From NCBI GenBank assembly GCA_900770705.1, contig CAAGLF010000108.1, positions 1 through 16,352 of the forward strand: a stretch of DNA of 16,352 bases, written 5' to 3'. The stretch comes from Bacteroidaceae bacterium. Lineage in GTDB: Bacteria > Bacteroidota > Bacteroidia > Bacteroidales > Bacteroidaceae. Both the position numbers and the translations under genes were made by a program. Below, in pieces: positions 6,268 to 14,617 of the stretch; position 1 is the first letter of the stretch, and every line of letters begins with the position of its first letter. The notes beneath the pieces are model-generated. The model was not told where the DNA came from. It did not search any database and saw nothing but the letters and a program-made list of their open reading frames with translations.

Positions 6268-7242
6268 ATGACCAAAGACGCATTGCGTATCGTATATATG
6301 GGGACGCCGGAGTTTGCCGTAGCGTCCCTTCGCGCCCTGGTAGAGGGCGGTTACAACGTGGTGGGCGTCGTCACAATGCCCGACAAACCCGTAGGACGCC
6401 ACCAGTCCACCCTGCAGGCCTCGCCCGTGAAAGAGTATGCCCTGAGCGTGGGACTCCCGGTACTGCAGCCCGAACGCCTGAAGGACGAAACCTTCGTAGA
6501 GGCGCTGCGGGCGCTCCGCCCCGACCTGGGCGTGGTCGTTGCGTTCCGTATGTTGCCCGAGGTGGTGTGGGCGCTGCCGCGGCTGGGCACCTTCAACCTC
6601 CACGCTGCCCTGCTGCCGCAATATCGCGGGGCAGCTCCCATCAATTGGGCCATCATCAACGGAGATACCGAGACGGGCGTGACCACTTTCTTCCTCGACC
6701 ATCAGATCGACACGGGCAGAATTATCCACCGCGTGCCCTCGCCCATCCACGACGAGGACTGTGTGGAGGACGTATATGAGCGTCTGATGACGCTGGGAGC
6801 CGAAGTAGTATGCCGTACGATAGACGACGTGACAGCCAACTGCGTGCATCCCGTCGAGCAGGCGGTACTGGCCGAGGGACAGACATTGCGCCCCGCTCCC
6901 AAACTGTTCAAGGAAAACTGCCGTATCGACTGGTCGGCCGGCGTCAAGCGGTGCTACGACTTCGTGCGGGGGCTCTCGCCCTACCCTGCGGCGTGGACCG
7001 AACTCGTGCAGGGCGACAAGCACATCGTCCTGAAGGTCTACCGCACCGCCAAAGAGCCCGACAGCGCAGCCGCCGCCCTGCCCGTCGGAACGCTCGTAGC
7101 CGAAGGGAAACGCACCTTGAAGGTAGCCCTGGCCGACGGCTACCTGCACCTGCTCGAAGTGCAGCCCGCCGGCGGAAAGCGCCTCAAGGCCGAGCAATAC
7201 CTCTGCAGTTTCAGGCGCGATGTGCCCGCCCGCCTCTGCTGA
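6268..7242 (+). CDS. fmt: methionyl-tRNA formyltransferase
   Basis: This enzyme transfers a formyl group from 10-formyltetrahydrofolate to initiator Met-tRNA, making it fit for translation initiation. The 324-residue protein has the normal length. The N-terminal hydrolase domain shows YMGTPEFA (residues 10-17) and the catalytic centre Asn110 and His112 (TFNLHAALLPQYRGAAP) with Asp148 (QIDTGRII). The C-terminal OB-like domain begins near residue 215, with LSPYPAAW at about 235-242. The loop after PDKPVGR reads HQSTLQASPVK rather than the more basic loop of enterobacterial Fmt. The ATG at 6268 agrees with homologues. The agmatine genes follow on the same strand after 62 nt, with no promoter seen between, so co-transcription is plausible. 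Confidence 0.95.
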   Translation: MTKDALRIVYMGTPEFAVASLRALVEGGYNVVGVVTMPDKPVGRHQSTLQASPVKEYALSVGLPVLQPERLKDETFVEALRALRPDLGVVVAFRMLPEVVWALPRLGTFNLHAALLPQYRGAAPINWAIINGDTETGVTTFFLDHQIDTGRIIHRVPSPIHDEDCVEDVYERLMTLGAEVVCRTIDDVTANCVHPVEQAVLAEGQTLRPAPKLFKENCRIDWSAGVKRCYDFVRGLSPYPAAWTELVQGDKHIVLKVYRTAKEPDSAAAALPVGTLVAEGKRTLKVALADGYLHLLEVQPAGGKRLKAEQYLCSFRRDVPARLC

Positions 7243-7304
7243 CACACGGCACTGGCAAACGACAGGAATCCCCGACATCTTCCATCTCAAACATACGACA
7301 GCCT

Positions 7305-8456
7305 ATGGGCCTCTTCAGACTACCTCCCACTTATCCCACAAGCGGCTTGAACCTCGAACTGTTTCTCAACGGCGACAACCGCCAGACGGCCGTGCGCCGC
7401 CAGCGCCGCACACTGCCTGCAGAATGGTTTCCGCAAAGCGGCATACAACTCACCTGGCCGCACCCCTGTACAGACTGGGCGCCCATACTCGACGACGTCC
7501 TGGCCTGCTACACGCGCCTGGCCTACGAGATAGCCCGCCGGGAGCCGCTACTCGTGGTACATCCCGACCCGGAACTGGTGCGCGAAGGCCTGCAAAAGCG
7601 GCTGCCCGCCAAGGTACTGGAAAATATCACCATCTTCGGCTGTCCTACCAACGATACGTGGGCGCGCGACCACGCCTTTCTCACCGTTCTCGACACGGGA
7701 GGCATAGAACTCACCGACTTTCGCTTCGATGGATGGGGCGGAAAGTTCGAGGCACGCCTCGACAACGCCATCAACCATCGCCTCTACGAGAGCGGACTGT
7801 TGCAGGGCAACTACGTCGACGCACTCGACTGGGAACTCGAAGGCGGCAGCATAGAAAGCGACGGCCTCGGAACCATCCTTACCACCGCAGCCTGCCTGCT
7901 CAACCCCAACCGCGGAGGCCACTCCCGCGAATGGATTGAAACGGAACTCGGCCGCAGATTCGGCGCCGAGCGCGTGCTGTGGCTGGAACACGGCTTCCTG
8001 AGCGGCGACGACACCGACAGTCATATCGACACCCTCGCCCGCTTTGCCTCCGAGGACACCATCGTCTACGTGCGCTGCACGGACAAGGACGACCTGCACT
8101 ACAACGAGCTCCAGCTGATGGAAGAAGAACTCCAGGCTATGCGCAAGGCCGACGGTACGGCCTACCAACTCATTCCCGTACCCCTGCCCAAGCCCATCTA
8201 CGACGAGGACGGCGAACGCCTGCCGGCCACCTACGCCAATTTTCTCATCCTGAACGAGGCCGTGCTGTACCCCACCTACGCACAACCCGAGGCCGATGCC
8301 GAAGCCGAAGCCGCACTAAGCCGCGCCTTCCCGCGCAGAAACATCGTCGGCGTGGACTGCCGTGTGCTTATCCGGCAGCATGGCTCGCTCCACTGCGCCA
8401 CTATGCAGTATCCCCGCGGCGTCTTTCAGCCCCACGGCGTCGAAAGCCATTCCTGA
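7305..8456 (+). CDS. aguA: agmatine deiminase
   Basis: It converts agmatine to N-carbamoylputrescine and ammonia, the first step of the two-step route to putrescine. The protein is a guanidino-group modifying enzyme related to bacterial peptidylarginine deiminase. Visible marks, numbered from the ATG, are LPAEWFPQSGIQLTWPH (37-53), NDTWARDH (116-123), ELEGGSIESDG (177-187), His240 in SHIDTLARF and the catalytic Cys364 in HGSLHCATMQYP. From the ATG the product is 383 residues, about 30 longer at the N-terminus than I expect; an in-frame GTG at 7392 (RRQRRTLPAEW follows) gives 354 residues and is a real alternative start. No signal peptide is visible, so it is cytoplasmic. aguB follows 24 nt later. 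Confidence 0.92.
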   Translation: MGLFRLPPTYPTSGLNLELFLNGDNRQTAVRRQRRTLPAEWFPQSGIQLTWPHPCTDWAPILDDVLACYTRLAYEIARREPLLVVHPDPELVREGLQKRLPAKVLENITIFGCPTNDTWARDHAFLTVLDTGGIELTDFRFDGWGGKFEARLDNAINHRLYESGLLQGNYVDALDWELEGGSIESDGLGTILTTAACLLNPNRGGHSREWIETELGRRFGAERVLWLEHGFLSGDDTDSHIDTLARFASEDTIVYVRCTDKDDLHYNELQLMEEELQAMRKADGTAYQLIPVPLPKPIYDEDGERLPATYANFLILNEAVLYPTYAQPEADAEAEAALSRAFPRRNIVGVDCRVLIRQHGSLHCATMQYPRGVFQPHGVESHS

Positions 8457-8480
8457 CTCCCCTAACCATCATTCCTACCT

Positions 8481-9359
8481 ATGAAAGTAGCCATCGTACA
8501 ACAATCCTGTACCGCCGACCCGGCGGAGAACAAAGAAAAACTGGCCTGCAACATCCGACGCGCTGCGGCCAACGGGGCCCGTCTCGTAGTACTCCAGGAA
8601 CTGCACAACAGTCTCTATTTTTGCCAGGTCGAAGATGTGGAAAACTTCGAGCTCGCAGAGCCTGTCCCCGGGCCGTCCACCAACTTCTTCGGTGCCCTGG
8701 CACGCGAATGCGGAATAGTACTCGTGTGCTCGCTCTTCGAGCGTCGCGCAGCCGGACTATACCACAACACGGCCGTAGTGCTCGAAACAGACGGCAGCAT
8801 CGCCGGCATATACCGAAAAATGCACATCCCCGACGACCCTGCCTACTACGAGAAATTCTACTTCACGCCCGGCGACCTCGGCTTCCAGCCCATCCAGACC
8901 AGTGTGGGACGGCTGGGCGTACAGGTTTGCTGGGACCAATGGTATCCGGAGGGGGCGAGACTGATGGCGCTGGCTGGTGCAGAAATTCTGATCTACCCTA
9001 CTGCCATCGGCTACGAGAGCAGTGACACACGCGAAGAGCAGACACGCCAGCGCATAGCGTGGCAGACCGTACAACGGGGACACGCCGTAGCCAACGGACT
9101 GCCCGTGATAGCCGTCAATCGCGTGGGCACAGAGCCTGATCCCTCGGGCAGAACAAATGGTATCTGCTTCTGGGGCAGCAGTTTCGTGTGCGGGCCACAA
9201 GGCGAAATGCTCTACGAAGCGCCGCAGGACGAGGAAGGCGTGGCCATCATCGAGGTAGACCTGCAGCGGAGCGAGCAAGTGCGCCGTTGGTGGCCCTTCC
9301 TGCGCGACAGACGCATAGAGAAGTACGACGAACTGACCCTGCGCTACCGACTGCCGTAG
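8481..9359 (+). CDS. aguB: N-carbamoylputrescine amidase
   Basis: It hydrolyses N-carbamoylputrescine to putrescine, CO2 and ammonia, completing the agmatine route begun by AguA. The 292-residue protein is a nitrilase-superfamily amidase with the Glu-Lys-Cys triad in place: Glu40 (VLQELHN), Lys113 (YRKMHIPDD) and Cys150 (QVCWDQWYPE). The segment FCWGSSFV around 230 and the ending RRWWPFLRDRRIEKY fit this subfamily closely. The start MKVAIVQQSC is standard. The 24-nt gap from aguA indicates one transcript. A long hairpin lies 145 nt after the stop, between this gene and the convergent nucleotidase gene. Confidence 0.95.
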   Translation: MKVAIVQQSCTADPAENKEKLACNIRRAAANGARLVVLQELHNSLYFCQVEDVENFELAEPVPGPSTNFFGALARECGIVLVCSLFERRAAGLYHNTAVVLETDGSIAGIYRKMHIPDDPAYYEKFYFTPGDLGFQPIQTSVGRLGVQVCWDQWYPEGARLMALAGAEILIYPTAIGYESSDTREEQTRQRIAWQTVQRGHAVANGLPVIAVNRVGTEPDPSGRTNGICFWGSSFVCGPQGEMLYEAPQDEEGVAIIEVDLQRSEQVRRWWPFLRDRRIEKYDELTLRYRLP

Positions 9360-9504
9360 CCCACAGGGACAACTGCCTACGGGACGACACGCCGCAACAC
9401 CTCCTGCCGGGGAGCCACCGCCGCTTGCCGACCCGTTTTATGTGCTCTACCATCGCTCTGGGAGGTGTCCGATTCTTCTCGTTCCGCGTCTGCGGGAGCA
9501 GTAT

Positions 9505-9554
9505 CATACGGCAGGGGGGGCGTTATTTCGCGATAACGTCCCCCCTGCCGTATG
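9505..9554. terminator. 22-bp hairpin between convergent aguB and nucleotidase genes
   Basis: Arms 9505-9526 and 9533-9554 pair around the loop TTCGCG. The only imperfection is G9520 opposite T9539: a G-U wobble in plus-strand RNA but a C-A mismatch in minus-strand RNA. The stem holds a run of seven G against six C. There is no T-tract on either side, so it is not a classical intrinsic terminator; a 3'-end protecting hairpin or a rho-assisted terminator fits better. Confidence 0.5.
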
Positions 9555-9565
9555 GAGAGCCACCT

Positions 9566-11284
9566 TCAGGGTTCTACCGTCGGTGCCACGGTGCTCACAG
9601 GAGCATCTTTCCCCACCCTAAGCCGACGTACCAGTTCGGGATGTCCGCCTATCGTGGGCTGCCGCTTCAGATAGTCTATGAAAGCGGCAGTTGTGACGGG
9701 TAGCTGTATGTCGACTGCCTGCGAATCGGGGAACTGCTCGGGCAGGTAGCCATCTCCACCTGTCGTGATGTAGTCGTCTACCACGAGGATACACTGGTCT
9801 TTCGGGCCGATACGCCGGCGTTGACCGTCGGGTTGCAGATAGTACAACTGCCGGACGTGGAGACTGCGGGCGTCGTCGCAGACAATTTCGAGGCCGGACG
9901 TCTGCAGCCAGCCATAGGAAACGTTGTGCAGCCCGTACTCCACAAGTTCCTGCAACTGTCTGCCCGTCAGCCGATAGGTGCGCAAGTTGTTGGCAAAGGG
10001 CAGTGTCTCGCCCACATCAAGGACGCTGACGCCTCCCCGGCCTATGCCGGCGCGTATACTGCCGATGTGGCTGGCGCCGACCACGACTTCCGCCGGCGGG
10101 CAGCCCGTGGCACGCCGATAGGCCTCGGCGTAAGCCGTGCATACCAGGTCGCCCACCTCACTGAGGACGTACTTGTGTGTGCGGTCGTGGGGCAGGTCGG
10201 CCACGGCCTGTGTCAGTTGCTCGCCCAGTGGCATACCTCCCTGCACGGTACACGTGGAAAGGAGTTCGTCCACCTGCGCCTGCAAGCGTCGGGCACGCGG
10301 GGAAGCAGGCTGTCCGGGCTTCACTTCCACGAGTTCTGGCTCGACGGCCGTCACTTGCCGGGTGAGCGTGTCGACCTCGACCTTGAGCAGGGAAATATAG
10401 TGGCCGTGCCAGAGGCCCTGTACCACGGGATAGTTTCGCCGGTTGATACGTCCGCAGACAGCATTGTGCATATGCGAGGTCAGAATACCGTGCCAGTCGG
10501 GCGAATCTATGCGGCTGAGGGATTCCGCGTCCGGGTCCTGCCAGACGGGATGCCCGTCCTGCATTCCGGTGCCTATATGCGTGAGCAGCACACGGACATC
10601 CGCCTGCCGGACCGCCTCATAAGCGGGCGTGCGGGCCAGCGAATCGAGCACCCGGGCATAGTTGCCGTCGAAGTGGAGGCCGGCCAGGCGTCTGCGGCTG
10701 GCCTGCTGCGGCGTCGACGAGGTGATAAGCCCCACGAAGGCCACGCTGACTTTTCCCGTATCCGAATAAGGTACATCCACCACCTGGAAAGGCTGGGCGA
10801 AGGCGGGTATCTCGCCGTTCGCATAGCGCACATTGGCGCAGACATAGGTCAGGTCCCAGGAACGGGGACGCAGCTCCACGTCGTTCCACTTGGCTGCGAG
10901 GCGTTCCTGTCCCTCGTCGAACTCATGGTTGCCGATGGCAGAAACCCTGATGTCCATATCGCGCAGCAGCTGGGGCATCAAGGCGCCGCGGGTGGCCTGA
11001 TAGAAATAACTGCCGCCGAAGTTGTCGCCCGCACTTACCGTCACGTGATACGGGTAGACGCGCTTCAAGGAGTCGAGCGTGCTGACCAGGCACGCCGCAC
11101 CGGCTATGCCCTTTTCGCCGTCGGGCACGACTGCACTGTGGAAGTCGTTGATGGAAAAAACAACTACGGTGATACGGTTTTTTTCTGGGCCGGAAATAAA
11201 TTTTTCTGCCGAGGAAATTTTAATTTCTGCCGCAGAAGTTACACGTATTGCAGTGATAAGGCAAAGCAGAATGAGTCTTTTCAT
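9566..11284 (-). CDS. exported 5'-nucleotidase/UshA-type metallophosphatase
   Basis: A 572-residue two-domain phosphatase that removes phosphate from nucleotides or similar substrates outside the cytoplasm. A signal peptide (MKRLILLCLITAIRVTSA) is followed by an unusual seven-residue repeat (about 17-37) encoded by 21-bp DNA repeats, then the metallophosphatase domain: Asp47 and His49 (INDFHS), Asp87 (SAGDNFGGS), Asn119-His120-Glu121 (GNHEFDEG), then THIG and TSHMHN near 255 and 290. The C-terminal 5'-nucleotidase domain shows NNLRTYRLTGRQL, YGWLQTSGLEIV and TTGGDGY. It starts 33 nt after fkp on the same strand, so it is likely the last gene of that unit. The exact substrate cannot be read from sequence. 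Confidence 0.88.
   Translation of the reverse strand: MKRLILLCLITAIRVTSAAEIKISSAEKFISGPEKNRITVVVFSINDFHSAVVPDGEKGIAGAACLVSTLDSLKRVYPYHVTVSAGDNFGGSYFYQATRGALMPQLLRDMDIRVSAIGNHEFDEGQERLAAKWNDVELRPRSWDLTYVCANVRYANGEIPAFAQPFQVVDVPYSDTGKVSVAFVGLITSSTPQQASRRRLAGLHFDGNYARVLDSLARTPAYEAVRQADVRVLLTHIGTGMQDGHPVWQDPDAESLSRIDSPDWHGILTSHMHNAVCGRINRRNYPVVQGLWHGHYISLLKVEVDTLTRQVTAVEPELVEVKPGQPASPRARRLQAQVDELLSTCTVQGGMPLGEQLTQAVADLPHDRTHKYVLSEVGDLVCTAYAEAYRRATGCPPAEVVVGASHIGSIRAGIGRGGVSVLDVGETLPFANNLRTYRLTGRQLQELVEYGLHNVSYGWLQTSGLEIVCDDARSLHVRQLYYLQPDGQRRRIGPKDQCILVVDDYITTGGDGYLPEQFPDSQAVDIQLPVTTAAFIDYLKRQPTIGGHPELVRRLRVGKDAPVSTVAPTVEP
11164..11247. repeat. in-frame 21-bp repeats within the 5'-nucleotidase gene
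   Basis: Units start at 11164, 11185, 11206 and 11227, exactly 21 bp apart. On the coding strand the cores are GCGGCAGAAATT, TCGGCAGAAAAA and GGCCCAGAAAAA, giving residues SAAEIKI, SSAEKFI and SGPEKNR; the most distal unit is poorly conserved. The block is strongly AT-rich inside a GC-rich gene and resembles the intergenic units at 15447-15480. Confidence 0.65.
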
Positions 11285-11317
11285 TACTATCTACTCTTTA
11301 ACAAAGAAAACTACGGA

Positions 11318-14146
11318 CTAAGAGCGGCTTACCTGCAGTCCGGTGGAGGACACGCGCATTTCCACGAAGCGCGCTGTGGGCGAAAGGGGATTCTCCTGCA
11401 GATGACGGCGGATATGGCAGGCCGCCTCGGCGTCCTTGGCCAGCATATACATAAATCCGCCACCGCCGGCACCGGGCAGCTTGTAGCCCAGACACCAGTC
11501 GTCGACGCGCTGACACAAGGCTTCGACCAAGGGCGGATTCGTGCCGTGGTCGAGCGCCTTGTTCTGCTCCCACGTGCGGCGCAACAAGCGGCCGTAGAGG
11601 TCGATGTCTCCCAGCGAAAGGGCTTCGAACAGCGATATGGCGTGCTGCTTCATCGTTCCGAGCAAGGCAAGATGTTCCGTATTGTTGAGGAACATCCCAC
11701 GTACTATTTCCTGCAGGATATTCTTGGCCGTCCGCGTCAGGCCGGTATAATAGAGCAAGTGGCACGGACGCATTTCCGGCTGCGTAAACACGGAATCGGC
11801 CGCCCAACGTACGGTGGCGTTCTGGTCGAAGCCGGCTTCGGTCTGCAACAGTTTCAGACCGGGGAACACACCTCCGTACTGGTCCTGCCATCCTCCGCCC
11901 GTCGTCAGCAGCTGTTCGAGCACGAGGGTGCGATGACAGATCTCATTCTTATCCCATCCCATACCGCAAAAGTCGGACACTGCACCCAACACCGTAGCGG
12001 CAAGAATAGAACTGGTGCCCAGTCCCGAGCCGGCCGGCACCGCCGAAAGCAGTGTTATCTCGATTCCGCAACCGAACGCCTGGAGCTGCTGGTGCAACGA
12101 GGCGAAACGCTCGACGCAGAATACAGGCAGGAATCCCGCCAGCGCCAAGGCGGCCTTCGGGATAGAGAAGGGAGAACCCACTTTGTTATACGCAGCCAAC
12201 TCCTCGAAGCTGTCGATGACTTCCATTGCGCCGAGGTCGATGCTTCTACATACTATGTGAGGCTCCCTGCAGGGCTTCACATAAACCTGCAAGGGCTGTT
12301 GTCCGCCCAGCTCTACGGCCACATTCACCACATTTCCACCTGCCACCAGACAATGGGGAGGCGTGTCCGTCCAACCTCCGGCGAGGTCTATGCGCACCGG
12401 ACTGCGCCCCCAGACTATCTGGTCGTCGCAGGTAGTCTTTCGAGGCAGCACCTTGTGGCGGCACACCGAGGCTGTAAGTCCTTCGGAAAGCAGGGAAAAC
12501 GCCCGTTCGGCCTCACCGCGGAACATGGCATCGTGAATGCGGGTGAGCAGCGGAGCCGTGTCGGGCAACGCCGGGGGCAGTTCGAGTCCGTTGACCTCGA
12601 AGCGCTCAGACATATCCTTGAGATTGACCTGATAGAACACGCTCTTCTGCCAGTTTCGGGCCAGCATCGGCAACACGGCGCACTGCAAGGATCTCCGCTG
12701 TGCCGCCAAACGCGACAGATTGGCCTGCGCCGCGATGTCGTCCGCACTCAGACGCGTCAGTGACGCATACGCACCGGCTTTCGGTTCGGGCTGTGCGGCT
12801 ATCATCCAACGCAGCCACTCGGCCATTGCAGGCACATCGGGCAATACAGGGAAGAGCTTGGCCGACTGAATGTCGCCGGAGAAGAACGTAACGTCGAGGC
12901 CGCGCTCCCTGAGCCAGTCGGACAGGGGGCGGCCGAGATACTGCGTGCGGCTATCGGCCACATCGCCGCGGAAAGCGTCGTCGTAGCCATACGGCCGTAC
13001 GACATAGCCGCTCTCGCCTACGGGCACAATATCCACACAGACGCCCTCGGGCAATTCTATGTTCCACTTGCCCTGAGGTACACCGGTCACTACATTTTTG
13101 CAAGACAGCTTCCAGTCGTTCCCCAAGTGGGCATTCTCCACCCAGACGTCGCGGTTCTCCGCTGTAAGGCAGCCCTCGAGCACGGCATTCTGCGTGAAAA
13201 CGGAAGGTTGCTGCTTCACACTCTTCTGTATGATATACCGCTGATCTTTCACCAGGTTCTGTATGGCCACCGAGGAGCTCAGCAATTCCGGCGTAGTGCC
13301 GAAATGGTAGAACTCTCCGCCCGGCAGCGGAAGGATGGCCACGGACAAATCGGCCAGTTCGGGGTCGGGAGTCGACGGATGCGCACCCAGTGCACAGCCA
13401 AATGTGGAATACAAATCGTAAAATTGCGGATGAAGCACAGCCTCACTGCCGGACGAAGCGAACGTACCGGCAGGATAAGACTTCTCCATCAGCTTGCGAA
13501 CGGCTCTTTCGGATAAGATCCAGACCCCGATGTCCATCAAAGAGAAATGAGTGGGCAACAAGCGCGCCTGTTCCGCGGCGGTAGGCTTTTGCAACATAAA
13601 GTCGAGGGATTCCGGCTGCTCGCGATTCATAAAAAAGACGCCGTGCCCCGCAGCCAGTGCGGGGTCTGCCCAAAGCCCGTAGCATACCACATCGGCTTCG
13701 GGAATGTCCTGCAAGGGCTCCGTCGTGCGGATATAGACATCTCCACTGGCTATCAGGAGGCGCGAACTGGCGGGAGCCTGCCGCATAATCTGCTCATAGA
13801 GCGGAATCTGAAGGTCGAGCAACGTCTGATCTATGCGTTGGCCACGCGCCCAGCGGAACACGGGAATCGGGGTGAGCACCTTGCCCAATGCGGCATAGGC
13901 AGGAAGCCGCCGGCTCTGCCCGCCTGCGTGGAGGAGTATGCGCTTCTCTTGCTGCAACCAGCGGAAGAAATCCGTCTCCGGGGCCTCTGCTTCGTGGCAG
14001 GACTGCAACAGCCAGGCCGTGCCGCCACCGGAGCCCAGTTTTTCGCCGACGGGGTCGGACGTACAATAGTACTCGTCGCGGCTATGGCGGCTTATCGTAT
14101 GGAAACAACCGGCCACGTTGGGCGGGAGGGACAGTAACTTTTTCAT
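11318..14146 (-). CDS. fkp: bifunctional L-fucokinase/GDP-L-fucose pyrophosphorylase
   Basis: It phosphorylates free L-fucose and then joins it to GMP from GTP, giving GDP-fucose for capsule and glycoprotein fucosylation by the salvage route. The 942-residue protein follows Bacteroides fragilis Fkp (about 949) closely from end to end. In numbering from this start, the N-terminal pyrophosphorylase shows LLHAGGQSRRLP (71-82), and the C-terminal GHMP kinase shows WGRSPVRIDLAGGWTDTPP (579-597), PAGSGLGTSS (704-713) and KLPGAGGGG (889-897). The ending GLQVSRS is like the Bacteroides protein. An upstream ATG at 14164 would add six residues; 14146 (MKKLLSLPPN) matches the known N-terminus better. 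gtrA lies 69 nt upstream and the nucleotidase gene 33 nt downstream. Confidence 0.96.
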   Translation of the reverse strand: MKKLLSLPPNVAGCFHTISRHSRDEYYCTSDPVGEKLGSGGGTAWLLQSCHEAEAPETDFFRWLQQEKRILLHAGGQSRRLPAYAALGKVLTPIPVFRWARGQRIDQTLLDLQIPLYEQIMRQAPASSRLLIASGDVYIRTTEPLQDIPEADVVCYGLWADPALAAGHGVFFMNREQPESLDFMLQKPTAAEQARLLPTHFSLMDIGVWILSERAVRKLMEKSYPAGTFASSGSEAVLHPQFYDLYSTFGCALGAHPSTPDPELADLSVAILPLPGGEFYHFGTTPELLSSSVAIQNLVKDQRYIIQKSVKQQPSVFTQNAVLEGCLTAENRDVWVENAHLGNDWKLSCKNVVTGVPQGKWNIELPEGVCVDIVPVGESGYVVRPYGYDDAFRGDVADSRTQYLGRPLSDWLRERGLDVTFFSGDIQSAKLFPVLPDVPAMAEWLRWMIAAQPEPKAGAYASLTRLSADDIAAQANLSRLAAQRRSLQCAVLPMLARNWQKSVFYQVNLKDMSERFEVNGLELPPALPDTAPLLTRIHDAMFRGEAERAFSLLSEGLTASVCRHKVLPRKTTCDDQIVWGRSPVRIDLAGGWTDTPPHCLVAGGNVVNVAVELGGQQPLQVYVKPCREPHIVCRSIDLGAMEVIDSFEELAAYNKVGSPFSIPKAALALAGFLPVFCVERFASLHQQLQAFGCGIEITLLSAVPAGSGLGTSSILAATVLGAVSDFCGMGWDKNEICHRTLVLEQLLTTGGGWQDQYGGVFPGLKLLQTEAGFDQNATVRWAADSVFTQPEMRPCHLLYYTGLTRTAKNILQEIVRGMFLNNTEHLALLGTMKQHAISLFEALSLGDIDLYGRLLRRTWEQNKALDHGTNPPLVEALCQRVDDWCLGYKLPGAGGGGFMYMLAKDAEAACHIRRHLQENPLSPTARFVEMRVSSTGLQVSRS

Positions 14147-14176
14147 AGTATGCTTGTTTTTCATCGTTCAAGGCTT

Positions 14177-14214
14177 GCCGGCATCCCGGTATCCATTCCA
14201 GGATGTCTGCCGGC
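14177..14214 (-). promoter_or_regulatory. intercistronic hairpin between gtrA and fkp
   Basis: Arms GCCGGCA (14177-14183) and TGCCGGC (14208-14214) pair, with a further nested CATCC/GGATG match inside. It begins two bases after the gtrA stop and ends about 30 nt before the fkp start. It has no T-tract, so it may tune mRNA stability or fkp translation rather than end transcription. Confidence 0.4.
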
Positions 14215-14215
14215 G

Positions 14216-14617
14216 TCAGTGCTTTCGCTTCCTGCGGGGGAAGGTGACGCACCTGTTATATATATAATTGAGTATCGTGTAGACTCCCATGCCTGCCGCC
14301 TGTGCCAGATAGGGCCAGCCCGTGGCACGAAAGACGGCAAGGAACATCAGCCACTGCAAGCCCCAGCAAAGCAGGCCGCCCAGGACGAAAAGCAGCGCTT
14401 CGAGCCTCCAATCCTTTCCGCGGACGGCAAATACCCAGAACTTGTTCCACAGAAAGCTGTTGAGTATGCCGGCGGCGTAACTCAAGACATTGGCCACCGC
14501 CAACGGGCAACCCGTCTCCGTCAGCAATGCAAAGGTGAGGAACGTCACCAGTGTGTTGAGCAGACCGACAAAGACGTATTTGAGGAATGACTTGTCTACC
14601 GGCAGGGAAAATTTCAT
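14216..14617 (-). CDS. GtrA-family membrane protein
   Basis: A 133-residue inner-membrane protein with four predicted membrane helices (about residues 12-32, 39-58, 74-96 and 101-120). The family marks are KYVFVGLLNTLVTF near the N-terminus, WNKFWVF (57-63) after helix 2, and LNYIYNRCVTF near the C-terminus, followed by a basic tail (PRRKRKH). GtrA proteins are linked to moving or handling lipid-linked sugars in surface polysaccharide or O-antigen modification. The gene overlaps the acyltransferase gene by four bases (ATGA), so translation is probably coupled, and fkp follows, which agrees with a role in surface glycan building. The exact substrate is unknown. Confidence 0.88.
   Translation of the reverse strand: MKFSLPVDKSFLKYVFVGLLNTLVTFLTFALLTETGCPLAVANVLSYAAGILNSFLWNKFWVFAVRGKDWRLEALLFVLGGLLCWGLQWLMFLAVFRATGWPYLAQAAGMGVYTILNYIYNRCVTFPRRKRKH

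Noticed and set aside
5910..6275. N-terminal extension of Nif3 (122 residues, Lys/Arg-rich)
   Set aside because: It translates the AT-rich repeat array and crosses the promoter; the conserved family start lies at 5909.
9821..12763. A very long plus-strand open frame (980 codons) opposite the nucleotidase and fkp genes
   Set aside because: It is a shadow frame created by GC-rich codon bias. The minus strand encodes two proteins with complete family motifs, and the plus translation has none.
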